From NCBI RefSeq assembly GCF_003752155.1, contig NZ_RJVG01000013.1, positions 31,547 through 95,546 on the forward strand: a stretch of 64,000 nt of DNA, read 5' to 3'. The DNA is from Mobilisporobacter senegalensis. Lineage in GTDB: Bacteria > Bacillota > Clostridia > Lachnospirales > Lachnospiraceae. The notes under the pieces were generated by a model. The model did not search any database. It saw nothing but the letters and a program-made list of their open reading frames with translations, and had not been told where the DNA came from. Each line of letters begins with the position of its first letter. The first letter of the stretch is position 1. The position numbers and the translations under genes were made by a program. Below, in pieces: positions 54,062 through 62,642 of this stretch.

Positions 54062-57000
54062 CTAGATATTTTTTAATTCTATCTCTCTAATATGACATAC
54101 CAAAGCTTTTGCAATTTGATACAACTGATTTGTTGAAACTTCCTTCGTTCCTTTATTCATATTATTCTTACTGACAGAGCTTAAAGATCCACCCTTAATG
54201 GAACTGCCGTAATCCAATTGTTTCAGGGAAATATGAATATCTTTAAATCCATTTATTAAACTTTCTTTATTCTCTTTTAACTGCTCAAGACCGTTTCTAT
54301 TATCACTAAGGATAACACCTTTTGTTTCTTCACCCTTTGCTAAGAAACTGGCTTCAATTATACCAAGATTTTCTGAATAAACTGTCATATCCACCTTTCC
54401 AGATTCCTTGGTGCCATTCACTATTTTAAGGTTAATGTTAGTTATGCTGTCGCCGATTACTAATGGAATCTCATAATTTCTACTTTTACCAAGTGCTTTC
54501 ACAAATTCCATTCCACTGCTGATATTCTTTAAATCAGCAATATCCTTTGAAGTAATTGTTTGGTCTCCAATTCTATTGTTTAACAAAGTGGAAATCTTCT
54601 CATCTAATTGTTCATATTGTTTCACCATTGTTTCTTCATCTACCAGGGCTTCAACAAGTCCATTCATAGAATCATAAATCTCTGATTTAATATTACCTGC
54701 ATCTTCTTTCAAATCAATATCATCAGAATTATCTAAGAGACTCTTTGTTTTTCTGAAAACGGTATTCCCATTTTCAAGATAATCACCCGCAAAAATAATA
54801 TTGTTTATCGTTGTCCCAAGGTTAAAATTATTTAAGAATCGAATGGCATCTTCCGGCTTTTTTGCCGCCTCTCTGATTATTTGGACTCTTTCCTCTACAT
54901 AAGCATTAGATTGCCCATTGTCATCTGTGGCAGCACTTAATTCTTCATATAATTTTTCCAGGGAATAATTCAGTAAATCTTCTGGAGATTTTATATCTCC
55001 TGTCAATGAACTCATCTTTGCTGGTGAAATCTCCTCCTGGATATTATGTAACAGAGTATCCATATATCCGACTACTTCTTTTCTTCTATTTTCTTCTGTA
55101 TCCTGAGTATTTTGGTCCGCTGTATAAGCTGCTTCTATTTGGCTGGTGATATTTTCTTTTGTAAATATAAGACTTTCCAATGCTCCAAAATTATCATCAA
55201 CAGTATAATCCATCCCTTCAGATTTAGCAGAACGAACAGCTGTTAATAGATGATTTAATGTAACTTCTTGTTCTGCTTTAATTACAGAACCAAGAGCTTT
55301 ACCGTCTGTTTTCTCTACATTGTTAAGAAGTCGGTAGATACCAATATAAGCCTTCCGTTCCTCTTGTGTGATCCCATTTTCTCTCTCAAGTTTCCATAAA
55401 AATTCACTATATTTTTCTTCTTCACTAATACCAAGGATTTCTTTTCTTGCATGCACCTGTTCATTTAATTCCATAATAGGAGTATCTAATGGATTCACTC
55501 CTTCTTTTATCATGTCTACAACAACTGCCGGATGCATTTCTTTCAGTAAAAATTTAAGTTGTGCATCATAGGATTTTACCTGATTAATGGAATCCTTGGT
55601 AATATCCATATTATTATATCCTAAAATTTTTACTGCTCTTCTATTCTCATACGTTAATTCTAAATCCATATCTGTAAGAATATTATCTATGGAATGAAAC
55701 GCTTTTTGAATAGAATCTCCCAGGTCTTTTCTTGGCTCTGTTATTAGAGAATCATAGCTTTCTTTTGCTTTATCCAAAGAAGCCTTAAGGCTGGTTCCTT
55801 TTTCGTGGATATCCTGGATTGTAACAAGATTTTTTCCCCTAAGAGTGCTCCCAAGTATATAACTTGGCATTGTTTTTATATCATTTAATTTAACAGTTGT
55901 TTCTTTTAAGATCTGGATATTTTCTGCTGAATCTGTTACATTTCCTTCTTGCAAAAGGTTTCGATAATATGCATTTTCTTCTTCTCTTAATTCATTCACA
56001 AGAGTAGTTAATTCTGCTGTATCAATACGAATCCCTTTATTCATCATCTTTGCAAAAGATTCCGATGTCATCTTAAGTCGGATTTCTTCCAACTGACGTC
56101 TCGCAGATATGAACAATCCTTCTGAATCTGTCTTTTGATTCGTCTGGACTCCTTCTATCTCACCCTTAGAAGAAATAACTCCATTCTTTATTAAAAGTCC
56201 GTTTGCTCTTTTTAAAGAAGAAACAGTGATCAAATCTCCTAATTCCATTGCTTTTCTGATGGTTAAATCATTCGTATTATTTATGATGTCCATTACATTC
56301 TCTATATACTTTGAATTATCAACCAAAGAAGTTTTTTCTGGCGCTCTTCCTTGTGACATGGATTGAATTATTTTATCAAGAGCTTTATCCTTATAATCTG
56401 TCTCTTTCATAGATAAATTAATGTCATCAAGCTGATCTAATTTGATTAAATTCTCTTTCGTCAGTGGTAAATTATGTTCTAATAGCCATCTGGCCTTATC
56501 CTGGTTTTCTTCATTAACCTCCAGGCCCGCTGATTCAATGACCCCTTCCACCTGATTTTTCATTTCATTTATAATACTATCCGAAATAGGTGTCTTATAA
56601 ATAAGTGAACTGCTATAGGTTGCCTTATATATATTTTCAATCGTAGGTTCAAGATTATTATTGATAAGATAATATTTATCTTTGTCAGAGATAGCAGCTA
56701 AGTTTCCTGCCAACTCCATTGTAGTGGATATTTTCGCTATATTGGTATCTGTCACAGGAAGATTTGCATCTTCCAATTTTTTTATGATCTCTTCACTTGT
56801 TTTACTATTAGATTTATTCCCGTTGGCTGTACGCTTAATTTCTTCTCTATCTCTAGAAATATCTCTTACTTGTTTCTCTATGTTTATTTCTTTAATTTCT
56901 CTTTGTTCTTTGATTCTGGCTAATGCTTTCTCTAACCGAACCAAATCATAGGCTTCTAATAAATCCCCTTCTTTGATCAGTTCATTGTAATCATCTGCTG

Positions 57001-57439
57001 TTAATCGACTTGCTATTTCTTCTAACTTCTCCTTAGCATCTGCGACTTCTTGTTCCTGCTTTTCCTCTTCTTCTTTATCACCCAAGGATTTCTCAAGATA
57101 TTCTTTAAATGTAGTCTGATCGGTTCCCACGTTAGTACATATGGCTTTGATCATCCCTCCATTAAAATCACTGGAACCCACTTCCTTTAGTACAATACTA
57201 TTCTCCGATATATCCTTTATCTCAAATTTCCTGATCTCGCCTTCCTTGGCGTTACGTACTGATGATAAAGAGGTTGTTACCTCCCTACCGCTAAATTCGA
57301 TGGAAATCTTATCTGAAACCTTAGTGATTAACCCTTCAATAATCTGACCCTTTTGTCCAATAGCTTTTACCCCTGTATTATTCTTCGGAGATGTGCTGGT
57401 ATCAGAAATATTCTTAGTGTTAACACCGTTCATGTTCAT
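54062..57439 (-). CDS. DUF6240-type flagellar-locus protein
   Basis: A 1125-aa soluble, largely helical protein resembling the DUF6240 proteins found beside flagellin in Lachnospiraceae. The N-terminus has a small beta-rich segment (about residues 25-85), then repeated helical units of the form 'hP(V/L)T..N(I/L)' (for example NLPVTDTNIAKIS, NLPLTKENLIKLD, DLELTYENRRAVK), and a C-terminal region (about 990-1100) resembling a FliK C-terminal domain. No signal peptide. Possibly a hook-length/export-related factor; that is inference. ATG follows AAGGAGAG. Confidence 0.8.
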   Translation of the reverse strand: MNMNGVNTKNISDTSTSPKNNTGVKAIGQKGQIIEGLITKVSDKISIEFSGREVTTSLSSVRNAKEGEIRKFEIKDISENSIVLKEVGSSDFNGGMIKAICTNVGTDQTTFKEYLEKSLGDKEEEEKQEQEVADAKEKLEEIASRLTADDYNELIKEGDLLEAYDLVRLEKALARIKEQREIKEINIEKQVRDISRDREEIKRTANGNKSNSKTSEEIIKKLEDANLPVTDTNIAKISTTMELAGNLAAISDKDKYYLINNNLEPTIENIYKATYSSSLIYKTPISDSIINEMKNQVEGVIESAGLEVNEENQDKARWLLEHNLPLTKENLIKLDQLDDINLSMKETDYKDKALDKIIQSMSQGRAPEKTSLVDNSKYIENVMDIINNTNDLTIRKAMELGDLITVSSLKRANGLLIKNGVISSKGEIEGVQTNQKTDSEGLFISARRQLEEIRLKMTSESFAKMMNKGIRIDTAELTTLVNELREEENAYYRNLLQEGNVTDSAENIQILKETTVKLNDIKTMPSYILGSTLRGKNLVTIQDIHEKGTSLKASLDKAKESYDSLITEPRKDLGDSIQKAFHSIDNILTDMDLELTYENRRAVKILGYNNMDITKDSINQVKSYDAQLKFLLKEMHPAVVVDMIKEGVNPLDTPIMELNEQVHARKEILGISEEEKYSEFLWKLERENGITQEERKAYIGIYRLLNNVEKTDGKALGSVIKAEQEVTLNHLLTAVRSAKSEGMDYTVDDNFGALESLIFTKENITSQIEAAYTADQNTQDTEENRRKEVVGYMDTLLHNIQEEISPAKMSSLTGDIKSPEDLLNYSLEKLYEELSAATDDNGQSNAYVEERVQIIREAAKKPEDAIRFLNNFNLGTTINNIIFAGDYLENGNTVFRKTKSLLDNSDDIDLKEDAGNIKSEIYDSMNGLVEALVDEETMVKQYEQLDEKISTLLNNRIGDQTITSKDIADLKNISSGMEFVKALGKSRNYEIPLVIGDSITNINLKIVNGTKESGKVDMTVYSENLGIIEASFLAKGEETKGVILSDNRNGLEQLKENKESLINGFKDIHISLKQLDYGSSIKGGSLSSVSKNNMNKGTKEVSTNQLYQIAKALVCHIREIELKNI

Positions 57440-57663
57440 TGATTTCTCTCTCCTTTTTCTATTCGATTATCTGACAACTATCTACTATTTCGACATAATA
57501 TAAGGAATTCTTAACTATATTTTTGAAAAATAAAATAAGGTTAGCTATCGATTCACCCAGAAGATAAAGTGAACCTTCAAACTAACCTTATTTTATATAG
57601 TTTTGCCCTCTCACGTTCCCCAACGTTTCAAAAATCCTCTAGTCATCCATACGATCAATGACT
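57440..57663 (-). promoter_or_regulatory. Long structured 5' leader of the DUF6240-flagellin genes
   Basis: About 224 nt of transcript precede the DUF6240 gene. Reading on the minus strand: hairpin AGTCAT/ATGACT, a segment with ACGTTGGGGAACGT and GAGAGGGCAAAAC, then the terminator-like hairpin listed separately. I do not match it to a riboswitch class by eye; the c-di-GMP classes were considered because of the flagellar context but the consensus was not seen. Confidence 0.5.
57532..57594 (-). terminator. Terminator-like hairpin in the DUF6240 leader
   Basis: A 13-bp outer stem (57532-57544 with 57582-57594) encloses a 7-bp inner stem (GGTTCAC with GTGAATC on the minus strand), followed by ATTTTTC. 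It lies between promoter and gene, as an attenuator would. Confidence 0.6.
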
Positions 57664-57669
57664 TTATTT

Positions 57670-57698
57670 ATAATAACAGACTTTGTGTATTTTGTCAA
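57670..57698 (-). promoter_or_regulatory. Promoter upstream of DUF6240
   Basis: TTGACA (complement of 57693-57698), 17 nt, TATTAT (complement of 57670-57675). This is a housekeeping-type promoter, not a sigma-28 flagellar one. Confidence 0.75.
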
Positions 57699-57865
57699 TA
57701 GAATGGGTTTTCCTTTCTTTATTTTTAGTAATTTTACCGTTTATAAAATGAATTATAATAAAACTATTCGGGTATATTATATATTTCATGTATATTTTTA
57801 TCCGATTTTAGAAAAAATTATAACGTAGAATGAAAATACGTATTTATTAACCTTTTAAATCTATA

Positions 57866-57894
57866 TTGACATACTTTCTCCTTCAATATAGAAT
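57866..57894 (+). promoter_or_regulatory. Promoter of the HPr gene
   Basis: TTGACA (57866-57871), 17 nt, TAGAAT (57889-57894), about 60 nt before the ATG. Confidence 0.85.
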
Positions 57895-57952
57895 TAGGTG
57901 TAATATTTTTTACGATTCTTCAACTGTTAACCTTTAGAAGGAGTGTCACAAT

Positions 57953-58210
57953 ATGAAAAATTTTAGTTATGTAATTACAGATCCACAAGGTATCCATGCC
58001 AGACCTGCTGGCTTACTTGTAAAAGCTGCTTCTACTTTTGAAAGTAAAATTACTCTTATCAAAGCAGGCAAAGATGTAGATGCCAAAAAAATAATTGCTG
58101 TTATGAGTTTAGGTGCTAAAAAAGGGGAAGAAGTAACTGTTACAGCAGAAGGTTCTGACGAAGATACTGCAATTGACGCATTAAAAAAGTTCTTTCAAGA
58201 AAATTTGTAA
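57953..58210 (+). CDS. HPr-like phosphocarrier with Lys at position 46
   Basis: An 85-aa PTS phosphocarrier. The active-site GIHARPA gives H15, phosphorylated by enzyme I. The regulatory serine of Gram-positive HPr (Ser46 in KSIMGVMSLG) is Lys here (DAKKIIAVMSLG), so phosphorylation by HPr kinase at that site looks impossible. It could be a sugar-transport HPr uncoupled from CcpA-type control, or a second copy. The ATG follows AGAAGGAG. Single gene with its own promoter and terminator. Confidence 0.92.
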   Translation: MKNFSYVITDPQGIHARPAGLLVKAASTFESKITLIKAGKDVDAKKIIAVMSLGAKKGEEVTVTAEGSDEDTAIDALKKFFQENL

Positions 58211-58219
58211 TTGTAAACA

Positions 58220-58258
58220 ATAAGCGTAGAAAGTTAATTTTTAACTAACTACGCTTAT
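58220..58258. terminator. Bidirectional terminator, HPr / Nudix
   Basis: ATAAGCGTAG (58220-58229) pairs with CTACGCTTAT (58249-58258) with an inner AGTTAA/TTAACT stem. Confidence 0.85.
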
Positions 58259-58266
58259 ATTTATTT

Positions 58267-58986
58267 TCACTTGACTGACATTTCCTGCTTTATTAATTCT
58301 TCAATATATAATAATGACTGCATAATAAATCTGGCATGGTCAAAAGCAATACCATTTGAGGTAATTACTTTATAGGATTTTTCCTTTAATAGTCCCTTAC
58401 AATTTTCCAAGACTTCTACAATCCCTTTTAATTCTATTTTCTTTTCACTATTATTTAAATATATTTCATAACTTTGCTTAATACAATCCTGGGTTTTATC
58501 CACATTTAAAAGATTACATTTAACATCCATCCACACTGCCTCTGTGGCATCATCTCCTGCTTTCACTTCTAGTTCTTCCTCTACTAAAGCCAGATATGAC
58601 AGAGTGATGATCCTGGCTCGTGGATCTCTATTGGCTTCTCCCCAGGTATAAATTTGTTCCATGGGGACATCTGTAAGTCCGGTTTCTTCTTTTAATTCTC
58701 TTTTTGCTGCATCTAACGTATCTTCCCTGATTTCAACAAATCCTCCCGGAAGAGCCCAAAATCCAATACATGGGTGATTTCTTCTTTTTATCATAAGAAG
58801 TTTTAGTCCTTTATTGACCGTAGTTAATTTATCTTTATGACGAAAAACTAAAGTATCTACTGTTACACAAGGATTCTCGTATTTCTTAGGATCGTAGTCC
58901 TCCAGAAAACTTTTCAAATCCTGCCCTAATTCATTCTTTTCACCGGTTCCTAAAAATGAAGAGAACTCTTCAAGAAAAGCAGACAT
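58267..58986 (-). CDS. Nudix hydrolase with C-terminal extension
   Basis: A 239-aa hydrolase of nucleoside diphosphate derivatives. The Nudix box GGFVEIREDTLDAAKRELKEETGL (about residues 81-104) is intact. A ~30-residue N-terminal arm precedes it, and a C-terminal ~80-residue region, possibly a winged-helix domain as in NrtR-like proteins, ends the protein. ADP-ribose or a related compound is a plausible substrate. ATG follows AGGGAGGG. Confidence 0.9.
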   Translation of the reverse strand: MSAFLEEFSSFLGTGEKNELGQDLKSFLEDYDPKKYENPCVTVDTLVFRHKDKLTTVNKGLKLLMIKRRNHPCIGFWALPGGFVEIREDTLDAAKRELKEETGLTDVPMEQIYTWGEANRDPRARIITLSYLALVEEELEVKAGDDATEAVWMDVKCNLLNVDKTQDCIKQSYEIYLNNSEKKIELKGIVEVLENCKGLLKEKSYKVITSNGIAFDHARFIMQSLLYIEELIKQEMSVK

Positions 58987-59103
58987 ATTATCCCTCCCTT
59001 ATAAATGTTAAAATTCCAATAAATTAATATGTTTTATTTAGTATAACATAAAATTTTTTGAGTAGTATAATCTTAGTATAGATAATTATAAGTGTCAATA
59101 GTG

Positions 59104-59132
59104 TTGACTTTCAAACCATATATGTCTAATAT
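59104..59132 (+). promoter_or_regulatory. Promoter of the MBL/beta-CASP and S1 genes
   Basis: TTGACT (59104-59109), 17 nt, TAATAT (59127-59132), about 45 nt before the ATG. Confidence 0.8.
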
Positions 59133-59177
59133 TTAGGATATAGCTTTAAAAATTTACATAATTTTAGGGGGTATTTT

Positions 59178-60779
59178 ATGAAATTGACGTTTTTAGGTGC
59201 AGCACATGAAGTAACTGGAAGTTGTTATTACTTAGAAGCCTGTGGCAAACATATTCTTATAGATTGTGGAATGGAACAGGGTCCTGATGAATATGAGAAT
59301 CAAGATATACCTGTGATGCCATCAAAGATTGATTATGTCTTTTTAACACATGCACATATAGACCATTCCGGCAGACTTCCCTTATTATATCGTAATGGTT
59401 TCAAAGGCACTATTTACTCAACAAATGCAACCAATGATCTGTGTAATATTATGCTGCGTGATAGTGCGCATATTCAAATGTTTGAAGCAGAGTGGCGCAA
59501 TCGTAAGGGAAAACGCTCCGGCCATGCTCCTTTTGTGCCTCTTTATGATATGGATGATGCAGATGGTGTTTTAAGACGTTTCCGTGGATTTGAATATGGA
59601 GAAATAGTTGAAATTACTGATAATATTAAAATAAAATTTACTGATGTAGGACACTTACTTGGTTCAGCAAGTGTTGAAATATGGATTACAGAAAATGAAA
59701 TCAGTAAAAAAATTGTGTTTTCCGGAGACATCGGAAATATAAATCAACCACTTATTCGTGATCCCCAATATATTAAAGAAGCAGATTATGTTATAATGGA
59801 ATCAACCTATGGGGATAGGTCTCATAAACAAGTTCCAAATTATATAGAGGAATTGTCTACCATTATTCAAACCACATTTGATCGTGGTGGGAATGTGGTT
59901 ATTCCATCTTTCGCCATTGGACGTACTCAAGAGCTTTTATATTTTATCCGTAAAATAAAAGAAGACCGACTTGTTAAAGGTCATGGAAATTTTCTTGTTT
60001 ATGTTGACAGTCCTCTTGCTATTGAAGCTACAAATATTTTTAATGAGAATGTTGCAGGTTATTTTGATGAAGAAGCAATGGAACTTGTAAAAAAAGGGAT
60101 TAACCCTATTTCTTTCCAAGGTTTACGAACTTCTGTCACAAGTACAGAATCTAAAACGATTAATTTTGATGAAAAGCCTAAGGTAATCATTTCTGCAAGT
60201 GGAATGTGTGAAGCAGGGCGTATCAAGCACCACCTGAAACATAATTTATGGAGAAAAGAAAGTACTGTATTGTTTGTAGGTTATCAGGCAAATGGAACTT
60301 TAGGACGTGCAATTATTGAAGGTGCCAGCCGTGTTAAATTATTTGGTGAAGAAATTGAAGTAAAATCCAATATTTTGAAATTAGAAGGAATTAGTGGCCA
60401 TGCAGACAATAATGGCTTATTACGATGGATAAAAAGCTTTGAAAATAAGCCCCAAAGAGTCTTTGTTACTCATGGGGAAGATAGTATATGTGAATTATTT
60501 GCTGAGCGTTTACGAAATGAATTACATTTAGATGCTATTGCACCATACTCCGGAACTTGTTATGATTTAGCTGAGAATATTTGTTTAAAAGAAGGTTCAA
60601 CAGTTAAGATTCAAAGAAAAGATGGCAAATCAAAACGTACTTCACAAGTATTTGATGAACTTGCCGCTGCTGGAAATCGATTAATGAGTGTAATTAATCA
60701 TAATAGAGATGGAGCGAATAAAGATTTAATTCGATTCAGGGAAGAAATTGACTCACTCTGTGATAAGTGGGAGCGATAA
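59178..60779 (+). CDS. MBL-fold/beta-CASP RNA-processing protein
   Basis: A 533-aa metallo-hydrolase of the YSH1/CPSF-like group. The metal motif THAHIDHSGRLPLL has H58, H60, D62 and H63; further ligands occur in DVGHLLGSA and FSGDIG. The beta-CASP part has PSFAIGRTQELLYFI and the RNA-specificity region ISASGMCEAGRIKHHL, then GISGHADNNGLL and VFVTHGED. Such proteins act as RNases, though the exact substrate is unknown. ATG follows AGGGGG. Upstream of an S1-domain gene by 27 nt, so the pair is likely cotranscribed and RNA-related. Confidence 0.93.
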   Translation: MKLTFLGAAHEVTGSCYYLEACGKHILIDCGMEQGPDEYENQDIPVMPSKIDYVFLTHAHIDHSGRLPLLYRNGFKGTIYSTNATNDLCNIMLRDSAHIQMFEAEWRNRKGKRSGHAPFVPLYDMDDADGVLRRFRGFEYGEIVEITDNIKIKFTDVGHLLGSASVEIWITENEISKKIVFSGDIGNINQPLIRDPQYIKEADYVIMESTYGDRSHKQVPNYIEELSTIIQTTFDRGGNVVIPSFAIGRTQELLYFIRKIKEDRLVKGHGNFLVYVDSPLAIEATNIFNENVAGYFDEEAMELVKKGINPISFQGLRTSVTSTESKTINFDEKPKVIISASGMCEAGRIKHHLKHNLWRKESTVLFVGYQANGTLGRAIIEGASRVKLFGEEIEVKSNILKLEGISGHADNNGLLRWIKSFENKPQRVFVTHGEDSICELFAERLRNELHLDAIAPYSGTCYDLAENICLKEGSTVKIQRKDGKSKRTSQVFDELAAAGNRLMSVINHNRDGANKDLIRFREEIDSLCDKWER

Positions 60780-60806
60780 ATATATTATAATTACGAGGTG
60801 AAACAA

Positions 60807-61763
60807 ATGAATGAAGAAAACAAAGATGTAGCAGTAGAAAAGGAAGAAGTAGTCGAAATCATTCCATCTATGGATGAATTCAAAGAAGAGCTTGAGAATT
60901 CCTTCCATAAAATTTCTGAAGGAGATATTATTAAAGGAACAGTTATTGGTGTCTCTGATACAGAAGTTACTTTGGATTTAAGGTATTATACTGAGGGTAT
61001 CATCAAATTAGAAGAATTAAGCAACGACCCTCGTTTTTCAATCAAAGCTGATATTAAAATTGGTGATGAAATAAGTGCTGAAGTAATTCGCGAAGATGAT
61101 GGAAGAGGTAATATTCTTTTATCCAAGAAAAGAGCAGACAATGTATTAGCCTGGGATATACTAAAAGATGCTCTAAATAACAGGACAAAATACAATGTTA
61201 AAATAGCTTCCGAAGTAAAAGGCGGAGTAGTGACTTATCTTGAAGGAATACGTGGGTTTATTCCAGCATCTGCATTATCATTAAATTATGTAGAAGATTT
61301 ATCCTCATATGTTGGAAAGACCCTTGAAGTAATTGTTATTACTGCTGATGAAGCCAATAATAAATTAGTACTTTCCGGAAAAGAAGTAGAAAGAGAAAAA
61401 GAATTAGCAGATAAAAATAGTAAGATTTCAAAATTACAACGAGGTTTAGTCACTAAGGGAACGGTAGAAAAAATTACTCCATATGGTGCTTTTATTAATA
61501 TTGGAGATGGTTTATCCGGTCTTGTCCATATTTCACAGATATGCGGAAGAAGAATCAAATCACCCAATGAGGTACTAAAAGAAGGCGAAGAAGTGACCGT
61601 TAAAATCATAGATATTAAAGATGGTAAAGTAAGCCTGAGTATCAAAGCTGCAACGGAAGAGGAAGACGTTATTGAAGATGTGTCTTCTGCTCCTATGGAG
61701 TATAGTTCTGGTGAAGAAGCATCTACAGGCCTTGGTAGTTTATTAGCCAATATTAAATTATAA
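60807..61763 (+). CDS. S1-domain RNA-binding protein (RpsA-like)
   Basis: A 318-aa protein with three S1 repeats: GDIIKGTVIGVSDTEVTLDL, an internal degenerate one around GGVVTYLEGIRGFIPASAL, and GTVEKITPYGAFINIGDGLSGLVHISQI. It resembles the short clostridial S1 (ribosomal protein S1 homologue) used in translation or RNA turnover. I chose ATG at 60807 after CGAGGTG; a GTG three codons earlier is part of that site. Confidence 0.92.
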   Translation: MNEENKDVAVEKEEVVEIIPSMDEFKEELENSFHKISEGDIIKGTVIGVSDTEVTLDLRYYTEGIIKLEELSNDPRFSIKADIKIGDEISAEVIREDDGRGNILLSKKRADNVLAWDILKDALNNRTKYNVKIASEVKGGVVTYLEGIRGFIPASALSLNYVEDLSSYVGKTLEVIVITADEANNKLVLSGKEVEREKELADKNSKISKLQRGLVTKGTVEKITPYGAFINIGDGLSGLVHISQICGRRIKSPNEVLKEGEEVTVKIIDIKDGKVSLSIKAATEEEDVIEDVSSAPMEYSSGEEASTGLGSLLANIKL

Positions 61764-61790
61764 TTTCTGTAAAAAGACTATATATTTAAT

Positions 61791-61847
61791 ATGCTCCTCT
61801 TAAATAAGCAGTTATAATAATAAAAACTGTTTATTTAAGAGGAGCAT
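61791..61847. terminator. Terminator after the S1 gene
   Basis: A long stem (ATGCTCCTCTTAAATAA at 61791-61807 with its complement at 61831-61847, extended by a CAGTT/AACTG inner part) followed by TATTTTGC. Confidence 0.9.
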
Positions 61848-61935
61848 TATTTTGCTTAAAAATATATAATTCTTTTCATTGCTGGATTATTTATTTTCAA
61901 TCTCTTTTTTAATTTGGATGAAAAAGTTCCATTTT

Positions 61936-62352
61936 CTATATTAATTCTAATATATATAGTACAATTAAAATCATCCCGCTTAAGGATATTAGATTAATAA
62001 ATAGAGAAAAACCCAACATCGTTTTTAATCCTTTATTTTTCTTTTTAGATTCACTTAATGATATTATAATTTCATCCTGTTTTGCTAACATTGAAACAGT
62101 ACTGTCATTTAACATAGAATCATAATCTTTGATAATATTTTCATATCTTTCCTTGTATAATTCTAATTGGTTCTGATATCTTTGTAAGTTATCATCATAC
62201 TCTTTTAACTCATTTTCTTGATTACCATGTTTCTTTTCAAGAGTATTGATTATTTCTTCATATCTTCCAAGGCATTTCTTGTAATTATACAGCTCAGCTT
62301 TATATTCAGCCAATCTTCTCTCATGGTTCTCATAATTTGAAAATATCCCCAT
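61936..62352 (-). CDS. Coiled-coil protein with C-terminal membrane anchor
   Basis: A 138-aa protein of unknown function. Residues ~8-85 form a long predicted coiled coil (RRLAEYKAELYNYKKCLGRYEEIINTLEKKHG...YQNQLELYKERYENIIKDYD), and the last ~27 residues are a hydrophobic helix (LGFSLFINLISLSGMILIVLYIL). This is a tail-anchored layout with a cytoplasmic coil. It lies between the S1 terminator and repeat element 1. No homologue recognised. Confidence 0.7.
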   Translation of the reverse strand: MGIFSNYENHERRLAEYKAELYNYKKCLGRYEEIINTLEKKHGNQENELKEYDDNLQRYQNQLELYKERYENIIKDYDSMLNDSTVSMLAKQDEIIISLSESKKKNKGLKTMLGFSLFINLISLSGMILIVLYILELI

Positions 62353-62408
62353 AGTATTTCCCCCTATTTTCTAATTATTTATCTTTCGTGTGAATTATAT
62401 CTATTTAT

Positions 62409-62620
62409 GCATTTTCGCAGATTAGGAGCTCTAAAACTACGTTTTCTCGCTCACGTTGCATTTCGAATATCTGCATTTTCGCAGATTAGGAGCTCTAAAA
62501 CTGCGTTTTCTCGCTCACGTTGCACTTATCCATAGGGTTTAGGACCTTTATGCAAGCAAGCTTGATAAAGGTCCTAAACCCTATGGACTAATCTGCTCAT
62601 CGTGTACATTATAACACTAG
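62409..62620. repeat. Nested inverted-repeat element, type A copy 1
   Basis: Two 52-bp direct units (62409-62460 and 62473-62524, one mismatch, period 64), each beginning GCATTTTCGCAGATTAGG, are followed by a perfect 22-bp stem (62530-62551 with 62565-62586, loop containing AAGCAAGCTT) and a closing CTAATCTGC (62588-62596) complementary to GCAGATTAG in each unit, then a conserved ATTATAACA tail. Confidence 0.9.
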
Positions 62621-62642
62621 TCTTGATTATTGTACAATATAA

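Noticed and set aside
57440..57663. c-di-GMP riboswitch in the DUF6240 leader
   Set aside because: Expected from flagellar context, but the class I and II consensus segments are not recognisable by eye; reported only as an unassigned leader.
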